Shown here: positions 9,151 through 17,801 of the stretch, in pieces | How positions within the stretch are numbered: the first letter of the stretch is position 1 | How the letters are laid out: the number at the start of each line of letters is the position of its first letter | DNA from: Hominimerdicola alba 8 | GTDB lineage: Bacteria > Bacillota > Clostridia > Oscillospirales > Ruminococcaceae | Length of the DNA stretch: 64,000 nt | Direction of reading: 5' to 3' | NCBI RefSeq assembly: GCF_000178155.2 | Contig: NZ_ADKM02000018.1 | Coordinates: 62,001-126,000 of the forward strand | Made by a program: the position numbers and the translations under genes | Notes under the pieces: generated by a model | The model's database searches: none | Told to the model about the DNA's origin: nothing | Seen by the model: the letters and a program-made list of their open reading frames with translations, nothing else

Positions 9151-10176
9151 CTATCTCCTCACAAGAACATGATCTATGTCATGTTCCTCACAAAACCTCT
9201 GCGCGTAACTGCCCGCCGCACAACTCACCGAGAGCATGCCGCAGTATGAGAACGCAGTCGGGTCGATATACCTTATCTCCTGCGGGAGATTTACCTTTTC
9301 CAGCTTCTCACAGCCCGAAAATGCGCCCGCGCCTATCATGCAGACCGATGATGGTATATCCACCTCGCTCAGCGTGACACAGCCGCCGAAAAGTTCATCG
9401 TCTATCTCGCACAGACCTCGCGGCAGTTTCACCGTCCTCAGCCTTTCACAGCCCGAAAACGCCCCCTGCTTTATTACCTTTACCGAGTCGGGCAGCTCAA
9501 TGCTCGCAAGATGCACACACTCAGCAAAAGCATACCTGCCTATCACCAGCATGGTAGACGGCAGCTTTACCGTCTTAAGACGTAAATAACCGTGATATAC
9601 CGAGTCGTTTATCTTCACATAGCCCTCAGGCACTATGATGTTGCGCGACAGCTTCGAGCGCACCGCATCTGCCGCAGTCAGCACCGCAGCACGTTCCGCG
9701 AAAGCAGGCGCTTCATCAGCCCCGTCATCATTCCTTATTATCCGACTTTCCTCATGCTCTTCCACCCTGTATGCCGACTGATACGGCAGACCCAGCAGAT
9801 ACGTGAAACACGCCAGCACAAAATCACAGGCGTTCTCAGCCAAAAAAGCCTCGCCCAGCAGATAGCGCTTCGCCTTCGTCACCGCTATCTCAGGTTCACC
9901 CCTGCCCTTTATAAGTGTACCGAGCACCCCCGCCCTGATGGCACGCACCAGCAGCCTGCGCTCTTTATCAAGGTCAGGCAGATGATCCATCACCAGCGAT
10001 ATGAAACGCCTGCTGCCTATGACCTCCGCACCGTAAAGTTCAGTCATGCTGTGCAGCCTGCGCTGTATCACAGCAGTGTTCGCAAAGCCCTTGATGTTCT
10101 GCAAAACGGGCGCCCCGCATTCGTCACACACGATGCTTCCCGCTCTTATCTCGCTCCGACATCGCTCGCAGCGCAT
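9151..10176 (-). CDS. Zinc-ribbon protein with BspA-type leucine-rich repeats
   Basis: 341 residues, no signal peptide, so cytosolic. It begins with a zinc ribbon (CERC...CDEC). A helical middle follows, then about five LRR_5/BspA repeats of the form 'I..YAF..C..L..I.LP.SV' at ~190-320. It is the first gene of the operon with the kinase and the Gln-rich repeat protein, behind a strong promoter. BspA repeats usually bind proteins; here the protein may be a scaffold or partner of the kinase (inference). A second protein of the same plan lies at 38680-39702. Confidence 0.8.
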   Translation of the reverse strand: MRCERCRSEIRAGSIVCDECGAPVLQNIKGFANTAVIQRRLHSMTELYGAEVIGSRRFISLVMDHLPDLDKERRLLVRAIRAGVLGTLIKGRGEPEIAVTKAKRYLLGEAFLAENACDFVLACFTYLLGLPYQSAYRVEEHEESRIIRNDDGADEAPAFAERAAVLTAADAVRSKLSRNIIVPEGYVKINDSVYHGYLRLKTVKLPSTMLVIGRYAFAECVHLASIELPDSVKVIKQGAFSGCERLRTVKLPRGLCEIDDELFGGCVTLSEVDIPSSVCMIGAGAFSGCEKLEKVNLPQEIRYIDPTAFSYCGMLSVSCAAGSYAQRFCEEHDIDHVLVRR

Positions 10177-10285
10177 TACACCAACTCCCGTTAAACTCTA
10201 TGCGTCTATAAAATGCTGAAATAGACAAAATTTATAACAATTGCACTTAAATTTAGGATAAAGTAAATCAAAAATCTACATTCAT

Positions 10286-10314
10286 ATTTTAACACCTTTC
10301 AGTCAATTTGTCAA
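10286..10314 (-). promoter_or_regulatory. Promoter of the LRR-kinase-repeat operon
   Basis: Minus strand: TTGACA, 17 bases, TAAAAT; leader of about 105 bases. Between this promoter and the divergent one at 10476 lies ~160 bases of AT-rich DNA in which nothing else is seen. Confidence 0.85.
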
Positions 10315-10475
10315 GAGATACTTTCCGTTCATTTGCTTAACAGTGCAAGTTGTACAGCAGGTTATATATAACTAATTATGCGGATATACGCGCAAAAGTT
10401 TAGCTAAAAATCCATAATTGTGAAAAGTAACTAAATTATTTTAAAAAAATTGTTAGATGTCATTGTCCAACAAAC

Positions 10476-10504
10476 TTGAAATTTATAATGAAATATGATA
10501 GAAT
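10476..10504 (+). promoter_or_regulatory. Promoter of the binding-protein/GGDEF pair
   Basis: TTGAAA, 17 bases, TAGAAT. The ~85-base leader holds an imperfect hairpin (CGGTC/GACCG at about 10546-10570) just before the ribosome site AGAGGAGG. Confidence 0.75.
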
Positions 10505-10594
10505 GTAAATGCGTAAAGATTTCATTTATCTCACAATTTAACGGACGGTCTGCCGACAGGCTGCCGACCGATCTTTAGAGGAGGTTAGGGGCAA

Positions 10595-11647
10595 ATGAAT
10601 AAAAATAAAAGGATATTCAGCCGCACAGCGATATGCGCTATGGCGTTCTCGCTGGTGTTCGCATCAGGCTGCGGCTCGAAAACGGAAGAAGCGGATAACG
10701 GCAAGATCACTGTTATCGTCAAGTCACAGGACCCTTACTGGGACGCTGTTAAAAACGGTGCTACCGAAGCTGCGTCCGAGTTGGGCTATACCATCGACTG
10801 GCAGGCACCCGAAAATGAGGACGTTGCACAGGGTTCTTTCGTTGAGGACGCTGTAAAGGGCGGTTCAAAGGCTATACTTATCGCACCGTCTGTTGCTGAC
10901 GGTCTTGAAGACAGCTTCAAGGTCGCTGCTGACAAGGAGATACCTATACTCGCAGTCGATACAGATATAAAGTCTGATTATAAACTTAGCTGCCTTGCTA
11001 CCAATCAGGACGCTGCGGGCGGCATCGCCGCAAGACAGACCGAAGCACTGGTACCTGAGGGCGGCGAGATAGCAGTCATGGGTCACATGCAGGATTCGCC
11101 TACAGCTATAGGACGTTTCGGCGGCTATTTCAAAAACCTGCCCCATACCACAGACTGCCGTATCCCCAATGGTTATGCCGATGACAATGAACTGGCTCCC
11201 AATACCATCAAGGCAAGGCAGACAGGCGGTCAGCCCGTCTTCACACTGGTAGATGTCAAGTTCTGCAACAATGATGCAGATCTGGCTTTAGAGGGCACTC
11301 TCGAACTGATAAACAACCACCCCGATCTTAAGGTCATCTACTGCACCAACCAGACTTCGACAATAGGTGTCGGCAGAGCGATCGATCAGCTGGGTCTTAA
11401 GGATCAGGTGCAGGTTGTCGGCTTCGACTCCTCAGATGAAGAGATAAAGTTCGTTAAAGAGGGCGTGCTGGACGGCATCGTTGTACAGAGCCCTTACAAC
11501 ATGGGCTATCTGGGCGTAAGATATGCGGTCAAGAGCATCAATGACTATTCCATACCTTCAGCTATCGATACAGGTGCGACATTCGTTACACAGGAAAATC
11601 TGAACAACGAAGAGGTCCAGATGCTCCTGCACCCTGAGAATTACTGA
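10595..11647 (+). CDS. Sugar-binding lipoprotein (ribose-binding-protein family)
   Basis: 350 residues. The signal peptide ends in a lipobox FASGC, so the mature protein is lipid-anchored outside the membrane. The rest matches periplasmic binding protein family 1 (RbsB/MglB type). No ABC permease or ATPase gene is adjacent. Instead, 15 bases downstream, comes a membrane protein with a degenerate GGDEF domain. The pair resembles binding-protein/sensor couples such as LuxP/LuxQ, so its job may be sensing rather than uptake (inference). Start ATG is set by GAGGTTAGGGG. Confidence 0.85.
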   Translation: MNKNKRIFSRTAICAMAFSLVFASGCGSKTEEADNGKITVIVKSQDPYWDAVKNGATEAASELGYTIDWQAPENEDVAQGSFVEDAVKGGSKAILIAPSVADGLEDSFKVAADKEIPILAVDTDIKSDYKLSCLATNQDAAGGIAARQTEALVPEGGEIAVMGHMQDSPTAIGRFGGYFKNLPHTTDCRIPNGYADDNELAPNTIKARQTGGQPVFTLVDVKFCNNDADLALEGTLELINNHPDLKVIYCTNQTSTIGVGRAIDQLGLKDQVQVVGFDSSDEEIKFVKEGVLDGIVVQSPYNMGYLGVRYAVKSINDYSIPSAIDTGATFVTQENLNNEEVQMLLHPENY

Positions 11648-11662
11648 TGGAGGTACTGAATA

Positions 11663-12892
11663 ATGGCTGCTAATAATAAAAAAGAAAACGGCAAGTCCGC
11701 TAACGTGTTCCTTATCGCGGGCATTGCACTGGTAGTATTCGTTGCCTACAGTATGTTTCTGGGTTACAGACTGTATACCCAGCTGACAGGCACATATAAC
11801 AACATTCAGCGTTCACTGGTCGATGTTTCGACCATCAAGGATAACCTGCTGATGGTAAACCGTGATGTTCTGCTGATAATCGCAGACCCCAACAGCAACG
11901 CGGTAGATAACGTTCACGAGATAACCAACTGCTTCAATGACATCGACAGATGTATGAAGGATTACGAGCAGGTCGAAGACCGTGAGGAAAAAGAGTTCAG
12001 GCGTTACAATCAGGCTAAGACCTTCATCAACGCCTACCACAAGAAGATACTGTCATTCCAGGAAATGTACATGAGCGGCGCAGAAAACAGCGAGTCGCTC
12101 AGACTCGATGCCGACCGCGCAAAGCTGCTCTACACTCAGGAGCTTCAGCCTTTGCAGGTAACCGCACTGGAAATGTTCGATGCGGCTAAGGATATCGGTC
12201 AGTCAAACTCCGAATCGCAGATAGCTATGGTATACAGAACTCTTGATATATTCATGGGTCTGATGCTGGTAGCACTGGTCGGCGGCGAGGCTGCTATAAT
12301 CATCATCGCGAGAATGGCTAAGGCACAGAGCGCTAAGCTGGACAAGCGTGAGAAGGAGCTGGAGGCTTTCGACTCAAAGCTGAAGGTATCAAAGAGAAAG
12401 ATGAACGAGATGGCGGTAATGAACATACTTACAGGTATGAAGAACCGCTATGCGCTCGATGAAGACATCAGTGGCAGACTGGAAACAGATAACATGTGCG
12501 TAACTCTGCTGGATATCGATAACTTCCGCCAGATAAACGACATCTACGGCTACGATTTCGGTGATGAGTTCTTAGGCATGGTTTCCGATAAGCTGAAAGA
12601 AGAATTCAGCGAACATGCCGAACTCTATAACATTCAGGGTAACCAGTTCTGTCTGGTATTCAAGGACAGCGTTGCAGGCTCGCAGGCTATGAGGCTCTCC
12701 GAGCAGGCTATACAGGTAATGAACAACGTTTATACCATTTCAAACATCGGCTTGCAGCTGAGTGCTACAGGCAGCTTCTACAACTACCACGCACGCGAGT
12801 GTGCAAACCTCAGTGCGCTGCTGGTAAAGATGATATCGGGCATTCGTCAGGGCAAGGCTCGCGGCGGCAATGTGCTGATAACTGTTATGTAA
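11663..12892 (+). CDS. Membrane sensor with degenerate GGDEF domain
   Basis: 409 residues. Two membrane helices (about 13-33 and 192-213) enclose a ~155-residue helical extracytoplasmic domain, as in four-helix-bundle sensors. A coiled-coil linker leads to a GGDEF-type domain that keeps ILTGMKNR and LDIDNFRQIND. The signature itself reads QGNQF at 325-329, so it should not make c-di-GMP. It may bind GTP or c-di-GMP, or act through protein contacts. It is translated just after the binding lipoprotein and very likely reads that protein's ligand state. A terminator follows. Confidence 0.8.
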   Translation: MAANNKKENGKSANVFLIAGIALVVFVAYSMFLGYRLYTQLTGTYNNIQRSLVDVSTIKDNLLMVNRDVLLIIADPNSNAVDNVHEITNCFNDIDRCMKDYEQVEDREEKEFRRYNQAKTFINAYHKKILSFQEMYMSGAENSESLRLDADRAKLLYTQELQPLQVTALEMFDAAKDIGQSNSESQIAMVYRTLDIFMGLMLVALVGGEAAIIIIARMAKAQSAKLDKREKELEAFDSKLKVSKRKMNEMAVMNILTGMKNRYALDEDISGRLETDNMCVTLLDIDNFRQINDIYGYDFGDEFLGMVSDKLKEEFSEHAELYNIQGNQFCLVFKDSVAGSQAMRLSEQAIQVMNNVYTISNIGLQLSATGSFYNYHARECANLSALLVKMISGIRQGKARGGNVLITVM

Positions 12893-12901
12893 ATAATAAT
12901 T

Positions 12902-12940
12902 ATCCCGCTGACGGCATATCGCTGTCAGCGGGATCTTTTT
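12902..12940 (+). terminator. Terminator after the sensor gene
   Basis: A 14-bp stem ATCCCGCTGACGGC/GCTGTCAGCGGGAT with one G-T pair and a 5-base loop, then a T run. Confidence 0.9.
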
Positions 12941-12945
12941 ATTAT

Positions 12946-13106
12946 ATGGTTATCCCGCTGATACACCACAAAAAAACAGCGATCTAGCAGAACTTAAAGT
13001 GGTTGGCGGATATCTTTCCCCCGCCGCAGGCGGGGGAAAGATATCCTGCAATCAATTATCCTTTTGTTTACCACATTTTCAGCCGGTGTGCTAAAGGAAT
13101 AGTCAT
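12946..13106. mobile_element. MITE family 2, full copy
   Basis: 161 bp. The left end reads ATGGTTATCCCGCTG and the right end GTGTGCTAAAGGAATAGTCAT, an imperfect terminal inverted repeat. A central GC-rich palindrome (CTTTCCCCCGCC/GGCGGGGGAAAG) forms a stable hairpin. No coding capacity. It lies between the converging sensor and CorA genes. Confidence 0.8.
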
Positions 13107-13145
13107 ATTTTATTATGACTGCATTTTTGTGACCGTTATATCCTC

Positions 13146-14051
13146 CTACAGCCACTTTTTCTTCTTGAAAAACCACAGACACCCCACCACTATCGCGGCA
13201 CTTATAAGTATGACTATCGGGTAAGATGCCTTCCATGCCAGTTCGGGCATGTGTACAAAGTTCATGCCGTACCAGCCCGTTATCAGCGTCAGCGGAGTGA
13301 ATACGGTGGTGACTATGGTCAGCACCGCCATTATGTGGTTCTGCCTTACATCAAGCTGTGACTGATAGAGGTCGCGCACCTGTATCGTGTAGTCGCGCAG
13401 CGATGCCGCAATGTCGTGCAGAAGTTCCATGCGCTGGTTGAAAAGATGGAAGTACCGCAGATTATCCTGCTTGAAGAAGTTGTTCTCGTTCTCTTCCAAC
13501 TCCTGCCCCAGATCCATCAGCTGTTCATAGTGTATCCGCAGGTCACGCAGATCACTTCGTATCTCGTTGATGCGTCTGGGATAGCTGTCGTTCATGTCCG
13601 TCATTATGGCGTGTTCTATCTCGTCCAGTTCAGCCTCATACCGCTCCATCACCTGCTGGTCACTGTGGACTATCTGCTCTAAAAAGTCGTATATGAACCG
13701 CTCCAGACAAGGCACTTTCCAGCGCTTTGCGGCGGCTATGGCTTCGATAAGTTTCAGCACCGTACCGCTGTCATCTATGAAAACTATGCCCTTTTCGTCC
13801 AGCGCAAAGGCAAAACGCCCGTCAGGTGCCGCTATGTTGTCGCGGTCGGGTATCGAAAATGTCCCTGTCAGCGAGTCATAGTTGACCTCCGCTTTGGTGC
13901 TGTTGACATTGGCGGCGCTTACTTCCAGTTCTATGCCCATATCAAAACTCGCGCTCTCCTCTATCCACTCAGCACCCGTCAGCACCGCCACATACGGCGA
14001 AGCGGGGCGGCTGTCGGTCTTTTCGAGGGTGGTGGCTATCCTGTAGTACAT
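13146..14051 (-). CDS. corA: CorA-family magnesium/divalent cation transporter
   Basis: 301 residues. The long, helical N-terminal cytosolic part is followed by two C-terminal membrane helices and the hallmark YGMNF (about 262-266) before the second helix. It forms a pentameric channel for Mg2+ (or Co2+/Ni2+) by family. The basic tail KKKKWL is typical. It lies 12 bases after a small unknown gene and downstream of radC on the minus strand, so it is likely in the same operon. No Mg riboswitch precedes it. Confidence 0.9.
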   Translation of the reverse strand: MYYRIATTLEKTDSRPASPYVAVLTGAEWIEESASFDMGIELEVSAANVNSTKAEVNYDSLTGTFSIPDRDNIAAPDGRFAFALDEKGIVFIDDSGTVLKLIEAIAAAKRWKVPCLERFIYDFLEQIVHSDQQVMERYEAELDEIEHAIMTDMNDSYPRRINEIRSDLRDLRIHYEQLMDLGQELEENENNFFKQDNLRYFHLFNQRMELLHDIAASLRDYTIQVRDLYQSQLDVRQNHIMAVLTIVTTVFTPLTLITGWYGMNFVHMPELAWKASYPIVILISAAIVVGCLWFFKKKKWL

Positions 14052-14063
14052 CTGTGTGCCCTC

Positions 14064-14429
14064 CTATATTTCGTAAAGCAAATATCTGTCATATCCGCAT
14101 ATCTGCATTATGTATCTTCGGTCATCATCGCTCAGTTCCTTTTCGGGAAAGAATGCTGTCAGCGAACAAAGATATCGGTACTCAGGCGAATTTCGGTATG
14201 AAAATCTCTCTCTGCCATAAATGCCCTGCACCGCATCAAAATTCCGCTGTAACTCAGAAACGGTGCGACATTCGGCAAATCTCTCCGCCGCCGCAAGGTC
14301 AGCCTTGTCAGCGTTGTCTATCATCGCCCTCGCAGTGTTCACCACCACAAACAGCCATTCTTCAGTATCACTGAGCGTTTTCGGCTTGCCGACCAGCTTT
14401 GCCTTTATTCGTTCAAATGTTTCTGTCAT
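14064..14429 (-). CDS. Small unknown protein
   Basis: 121 residues, acidic and probably all-helical; family not recognised. No signal peptide, membrane helix or metal motif. It sits between radC (25 bases upstream) and corA (12 bases downstream) on the same strand. GGGAGGGCGGC stands just before its ATG. The spacing supports a real gene in this operon, but its role cannot be inferred. Confidence 0.65.
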   Translation of the reverse strand: MTETFERIKAKLVGKPKTLSDTEEWLFVVVNTARAMIDNADKADLAAAERFAECRTVSELQRNFDAVQGIYGRERFSYRNSPEYRYLCSLTAFFPEKELSDDDRRYIMQICGYDRYLLYEI

Positions 14430-14454
14430 GCCGCCCTCCCATGATACTTGCAGT

Positions 14455-15144
14455 TCAGTCGGCGGCTTTCAATATGCCCATCATGCGCATCGAACATACC
14501 TTGTCCGCACCAACTATGACATGATCCATCAGACTTATCCTGCCCGCCAGCATAGCCTGTATCTGCCTTGTCATCATGATGTCTTCATCTGACGGATCGC
14601 CGCGCCCGAAAGGGTGATTGTGCGACAGCACCAGCGCATCAGCATGATTGTAGAGCAAAAATCGCTCCAGTTCCTCCACATTGAAGCACACCTTGTCGGA
14701 TATCCCCACCGACAGCACCGAACAGCCCGATATCCTGCCCGACTTGTTCACGCTGAAAGCGCAAAGCCTTTCTGTGCGGTCACCATAAAAGAAATTGCGC
14801 AGATAGACGCACAGTTCATTGTAATCGTCAGCCTGCACCGTCAGGAAACTCTCCCTCTCAGCACGCCTGAACACCTGTCCTAGAAAATTCAGCTGTTCCG
14901 CACATTTAACGCCCACACCCTGCACCTGACACAGGTCGGTCACAGGTGCCGTCAGGACAGTCCTTATATTGCCGAACTTTTTCAGCAGGCGGTGGGCTAT
15001 CTCATTGGTGTTCACACGCGGGAGTATACCAAACAACAGCATCTCCAGCACCTCATGTTCAGCGAAACCTTCAAGGTCATTCTGCGTTCTCAGCCTTGCG
15101 CGCATGCGCTCACGGTGACCGCTGTGCAGACTGTTATCGGGCAT
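14455..15144 (-). CDS. radC: RadC-family JAMM-domain protein
   Basis: 229 residues. A helix-hairpin-helix-like N-terminal half (VQGVGVKCAEQL) precedes a JAMM/MPN metal site: SHNHPFGRGDPSDED with H175, H177 and D188. This matches RadC (YsxA-type) proteins, once thought to repair DNA; their biochemical role remains unsettled. The ATG follows AGGAGGAAC. It is first in a minus-strand unit with the small unknown gene and corA. A family 1 MITE ends 22 bases upstream of the start codon, so this gene's promoter must lie in or beyond the element. Confidence 0.9.
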   Translation of the reverse strand: MPDNSLHSGHRERMRARLRTQNDLEGFAEHEVLEMLLFGILPRVNTNEIAHRLLKKFGNIRTVLTAPVTDLCQVQGVGVKCAEQLNFLGQVFRRAERESFLTVQADDYNELCVYLRNFFYGDRTERLCAFSVNKSGRISGCSVLSVGISDKVCFNVEELERFLLYNHADALVLSHNHPFGRGDPSDEDIMMTRQIQAMLAGRISLMDHVIVGADKVCSMRMMGILKAAD

Positions 15145-15166
15145 TTGAGTTCCTCCTGTTCATCAT

Positions 15167-15269
15167 TATAGCAATCCAACTTTTTAAATTCACAAAATCC
15201 AGTCGCAAAAGCTGGGATTTATGGGTTTTGTGACTGGATTTTGTCTGAATTTTAAGGCGGATTGCTATA
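15167..15269. mobile_element. MITE family 1, full copy
   Basis: 103 bp including the TA at each end. Ends are TATAGCAATCC and GGATTGCTATA. The interior is a long imperfect palindrome (CACAAAATCCAGTC ... GACTGGATTTTGT). Read toward radC, its edge creates TGCTATAAT, an extended -10 sequence. Confidence 0.9.
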
Positions 15270-15296
15270 TCTCCGTCATCGTGTAATGACGCTTAC

Positions 15297-15368
15297 AAAA
15301 AAGCCCCGCGAGTCACAGCAAGCGGCACATGATATCCATGCCGTTTGCTGTAAATGCTCATACGGGGC
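15297..15368 (-). terminator. Long-stem terminator of the PLP enzyme gene
   Basis: Minus strand: GCCCCG/CGGGGC encloses an inner hairpin (ACAGCAA-CGGCATG/CATGTGCCG-TTGCTGT), then six T. Confidence 0.85.
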
Positions 15369-15377
15369 ATCTTAGCA

Positions 15378-16577
15378 TCAATCTACAGTTTCAAGACCCT
15401 CTGCCTTGAATGCCTGCCTCAGGTCGTTGATAAGGTCGTTCTTGTCCTCTATGCCGATGGCTACACGGTAGAAACCGCCGTGGAACTCTTCGGGGTACAG
15501 GTACATTCTCTCATCGTCCTCACCTAAGAATACGATAAGACTGCCTGTGTTGCCCAGCGATACGGCTGAGGTGAATATGTTCAGATGTGTTACAACTCTG
15601 TTGAACAGGTCGTGCTCGCCCTTCAGACCAAAGCTGAGTACGCCGCCGAAGCCGTTCTTCATCTGCTTCTTTGCCAGTTCATGACCCTTGAAACTCTTAA
15701 GACCCGGATAAGCCACAAAGCTGACACAAGGCTGCTTCTCCAGCCACTCAGCCACAGCGAGAGCGTTGTCGTTGTGTACCTGCATCCTCAGCGGGAATGT
15801 TGCCGCGCCGCGCTGTATCAGCCATGCGTTGAACGGGCTTATACAGCCGCCGATGTTTACCTGTGCCTGATAGCGTATAGCCTCACAGGTCTTGTGGTCA
15901 GCGATTATCGCGCCGCCCATCGAGTCACCGTGACCGTTGATGTATTTGGTCAGGCTCTCAACAACATAGTCAACGCCGTATTCAAGGGGTCTTGTGTTGT
16001 ATGGCGAAGAGAATGTGTTGTCAACGGAAACTTCTATGTTATGCTCATGCGCCAGCTTTACGATAGCCTCAATGTCGCAGATACAGCAGGTGGGGTTGCC
16101 GGGAGTTTCAAAGTGTATCAGCTTTGTGTTGGGGCGTATAGCCGCCTTTATCTTCTCAACATCTGTGCAGTCAACGATGCTTGTTTCGATGCCCCACTTG
16201 TCGCACCAGAGTTCGTTGAATATGCGGTATGTAGCCACATATGTAACGGTCGAGAATATAACATGGTCGCCCTTTTTCAGCTTTGTGAAGAACAGACCCG
16301 ACAGCGCCGCAACGCCGCTCGCCAGTACCACGCAGTCCTCGCCGCCGTGAAGATTTGCCACCTTTCTCTCCAGCATGCCCTGATTTACGCCGCCGTTTCT
16401 GGTGTAGATGTTAGCCTCAGATGCCGACCAGTTCATGGTAGAAGGGTCATAAGGCAGCTGGAAGCTGTTCGCCATATATATCGAAGGCTCGATAGCACCG
16501 CTGGCAGGGTCGGGGTCAGCGCCTACATGTATGGCGCGGGTAGTAAAACTCAGTTCATCGTAGTTCTTGTTGCTCAT
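15378..16577 (-). CDS. Cys/Met-metabolism PLP enzyme (cystathionine synthase/lyase family)
   Basis: 399 residues, the usual family length. The PLP lysine is K211 in ESLTKYINGHGD, with the typical SVDNTFSSPYNTRPLEYG stretch before it and ASGVAALSG near residue 87. Members make or split cystathionine, or make methanethiol from methionine; sequence alone does not decide between them. RBS AAAGGAAG precedes the ATG. The ~190-base leader is strongly structured (separate entry). A LysR regulator is transcribed just upstream on the same strand, which suggests control by sulfur supply. Confidence 0.85.
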   Translation of the reverse strand: MSNKNYDELSFTTRAIHVGADPDPASGAIEPSIYMANSFQLPYDPSTMNWSASEANIYTRNGGVNQGMLERKVANLHGGEDCVVLASGVAALSGLFFTKLKKGDHVIFSTVTYVATYRIFNELWCDKWGIETSIVDCTDVEKIKAAIRPNTKLIHFETPGNPTCCICDIEAIVKLAHEHNIEVSVDNTFSSPYNTRPLEYGVDYVVESLTKYINGHGDSMGGAIIADHKTCEAIRYQAQVNIGGCISPFNAWLIQRGAATFPLRMQVHNDNALAVAEWLEKQPCVSFVAYPGLKSFKGHELAKKQMKNGFGGVLSFGLKGEHDLFNRVVTHLNIFTSAVSLGNTGSLIVFLGEDDERMYLYPEEFHGGFYRVAIGIEDKNDLINDLRQAFKAEGLETVD

Positions 16578-16602
16578 TATTATACTTCCTTTCAGAAAAA
16601 CT

Positions 16603-16780
16603 ACCGTTATCTATCGGTACGCCGCTGTCTTACCACACGCAGGCATATCTGCGTGAAAAAAGACAGCCGCATACTGACTTGACCTAATCAACAGCCGCTT
16701 CACAAACGGCTCGCTCTGCCCGCCGCCCCGTCATACAGGAAAAAATCATCGGGCAAAGAAAATACCAAAATCTATTATAT
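16603..16780 (-). promoter_or_regulatory. Structured leader and -10 box of the PLP enzyme gene
   Basis: Minus strand: a TATAAT at 16775-16780 starts a leader of about 190 bases. It can form AGCCG/CGGCT (16693-16711), then a stem GCTGTCT/AGACAGC (16624-16667) enclosing CACGCAG/CTGCGTG, and last TACCG/CGGTA followed by GTTTTT (about 16603-16619), which could terminate weakly. It does not match the SAM-I riboswitch core. Function unknown. Confidence 0.5.
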
Positions 16781-16819
16781 CATATTAAAGCACTGAATTT
16801 GTAAATTTTATATGAATTT

Positions 16820-17743
16820 TCAGCTGATTATCTCAAATCCATAGCCCGCGACCACCTGTTCCAGCATGTCGATGTATCTCCGCGCCGCCGCCGAAAGACC
16901 TGTGCGGGTGTTCTCTATCCAGCCTATCAGCATGTCTTCATCGGTCACCAGCGGAACAGCCGTTATGCTCCCGCTGTTGATATCTCCCCCAAGCACACCG
17001 CTCGAAATGGTGTAACCGTTCAGCCCCTCCAGCAGGTTGAACAGCGTTGCGCGGTCGCTGACATGTATCTGCTTTTTGTAGCTGTAGGTACTGCATATCT
17101 CCTCCGAAAAATAGAAAGAGTTCAGCTGACCCTGTTCAAAGCAGACAAAAGGGTATTCCTCCAGCTGTTCCAGCTTGACCGACTTCTCCCCCGCCAGCGG
17201 ATGGCTCCTGCTGAGAAAAACATGCGGTTCAGCCCGAAAAAGCGGGTGGAACACCAAACCGTTCTCTTTCAGCAGTTTAAGTATGACTTTGCGGTTGAAG
17301 TCGTTTATGTACAGCACCCCGACCTCGCTGTGCAGGTTGCGCACATCATCGATTATCTCGCCCGTCCTCGTTTCCCGCAGAGTGTATTCGTAGCTGTCGC
17401 GGTCAAGTTCACTCAGCATCTTCACGAAGGCTTCCACCGCAAAGGCGTAGTGCTGTGTCGATATCGAACATATCCGCTTCACCTTGCTTGACCCCGAATA
17501 ATGCTCTTCCAGCAGGTCAGCCTGTTCGACGACCTGTCGGGCGTAGCTTAAAAACTCGCTTCCCTCCGCCGAAAGTGTTATACCTCTCGGCGTGCGGCGG
17601 AATATCTCTATGCCAAGTTCCTTTTCAAGTTCCTTTATGGCGTTTGAAAGACTCGGCTGTGAGATGAAAAGCTGTTTCGCGCCCTCGCTTATCGAGCCGT
17701 AGGTCACTACCGCTATCACATATTTAAGCTGTTGAAGTGTCAT
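16820..17743 (-). CDS. LysR-family transcriptional regulator
   Basis: 307 residues. The N-terminal winged HTH (MTLQQLKYVIAVVTYGSI, then ISQPSLSNAIKELEKELG) is typical, followed by a two-lobed effector-binding domain. It is oriented the same way as the Cys/Met enzyme gene 243 bases downstream, which may be its target; LysR proteins near such enzymes often sense O-acetylserine or similar (family knowledge, not shown here). It starts 58 bases after the stop of the YfhO gene, with no clear promoter in between, so read-through from YfhO is possible. Confidence 0.9.
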   Translation of the reverse strand: MTLQQLKYVIAVVTYGSISEGAKQLFISQPSLSNAIKELEKELGIEIFRRTPRGITLSAEGSEFLSYARQVVEQADLLEEHYSGSSKVKRICSISTQHYAFAVEAFVKMLSELDRDSYEYTLRETRTGEIIDDVRNLHSEVGVLYINDFNRKVILKLLKENGLVFHPLFRAEPHVFLSRSHPLAGEKSVKLEQLEEYPFVCFEQGQLNSFYFSEEICSTYSYKKQIHVSDRATLFNLLEGLNGYTISSGVLGGDINSGSITAVPLVTDEDMLIGWIENTRTGLSAAARRYIDMLEQVVAGYGFEIIS

Positions 17744-17801
17744 CGTGAGTACCTCTGTTTCTATATATCACATTCGGCAGGGTCGGACCGCCCGCACCGC
17801 A

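Noticed and set aside
10349-10363. TGTACAGCAGGTTAT shared by 10349 and about 20780 upstream of two lipoprotein genes
   Set aside because: A single shared 15-mer is expected by chance in a window of this size.
16603-16768. SAM riboswitch before the Cys/Met enzyme
   Set aside because: Hairpins exist, but the SAM-I conserved segments are absent and I could not match other classes by eye.
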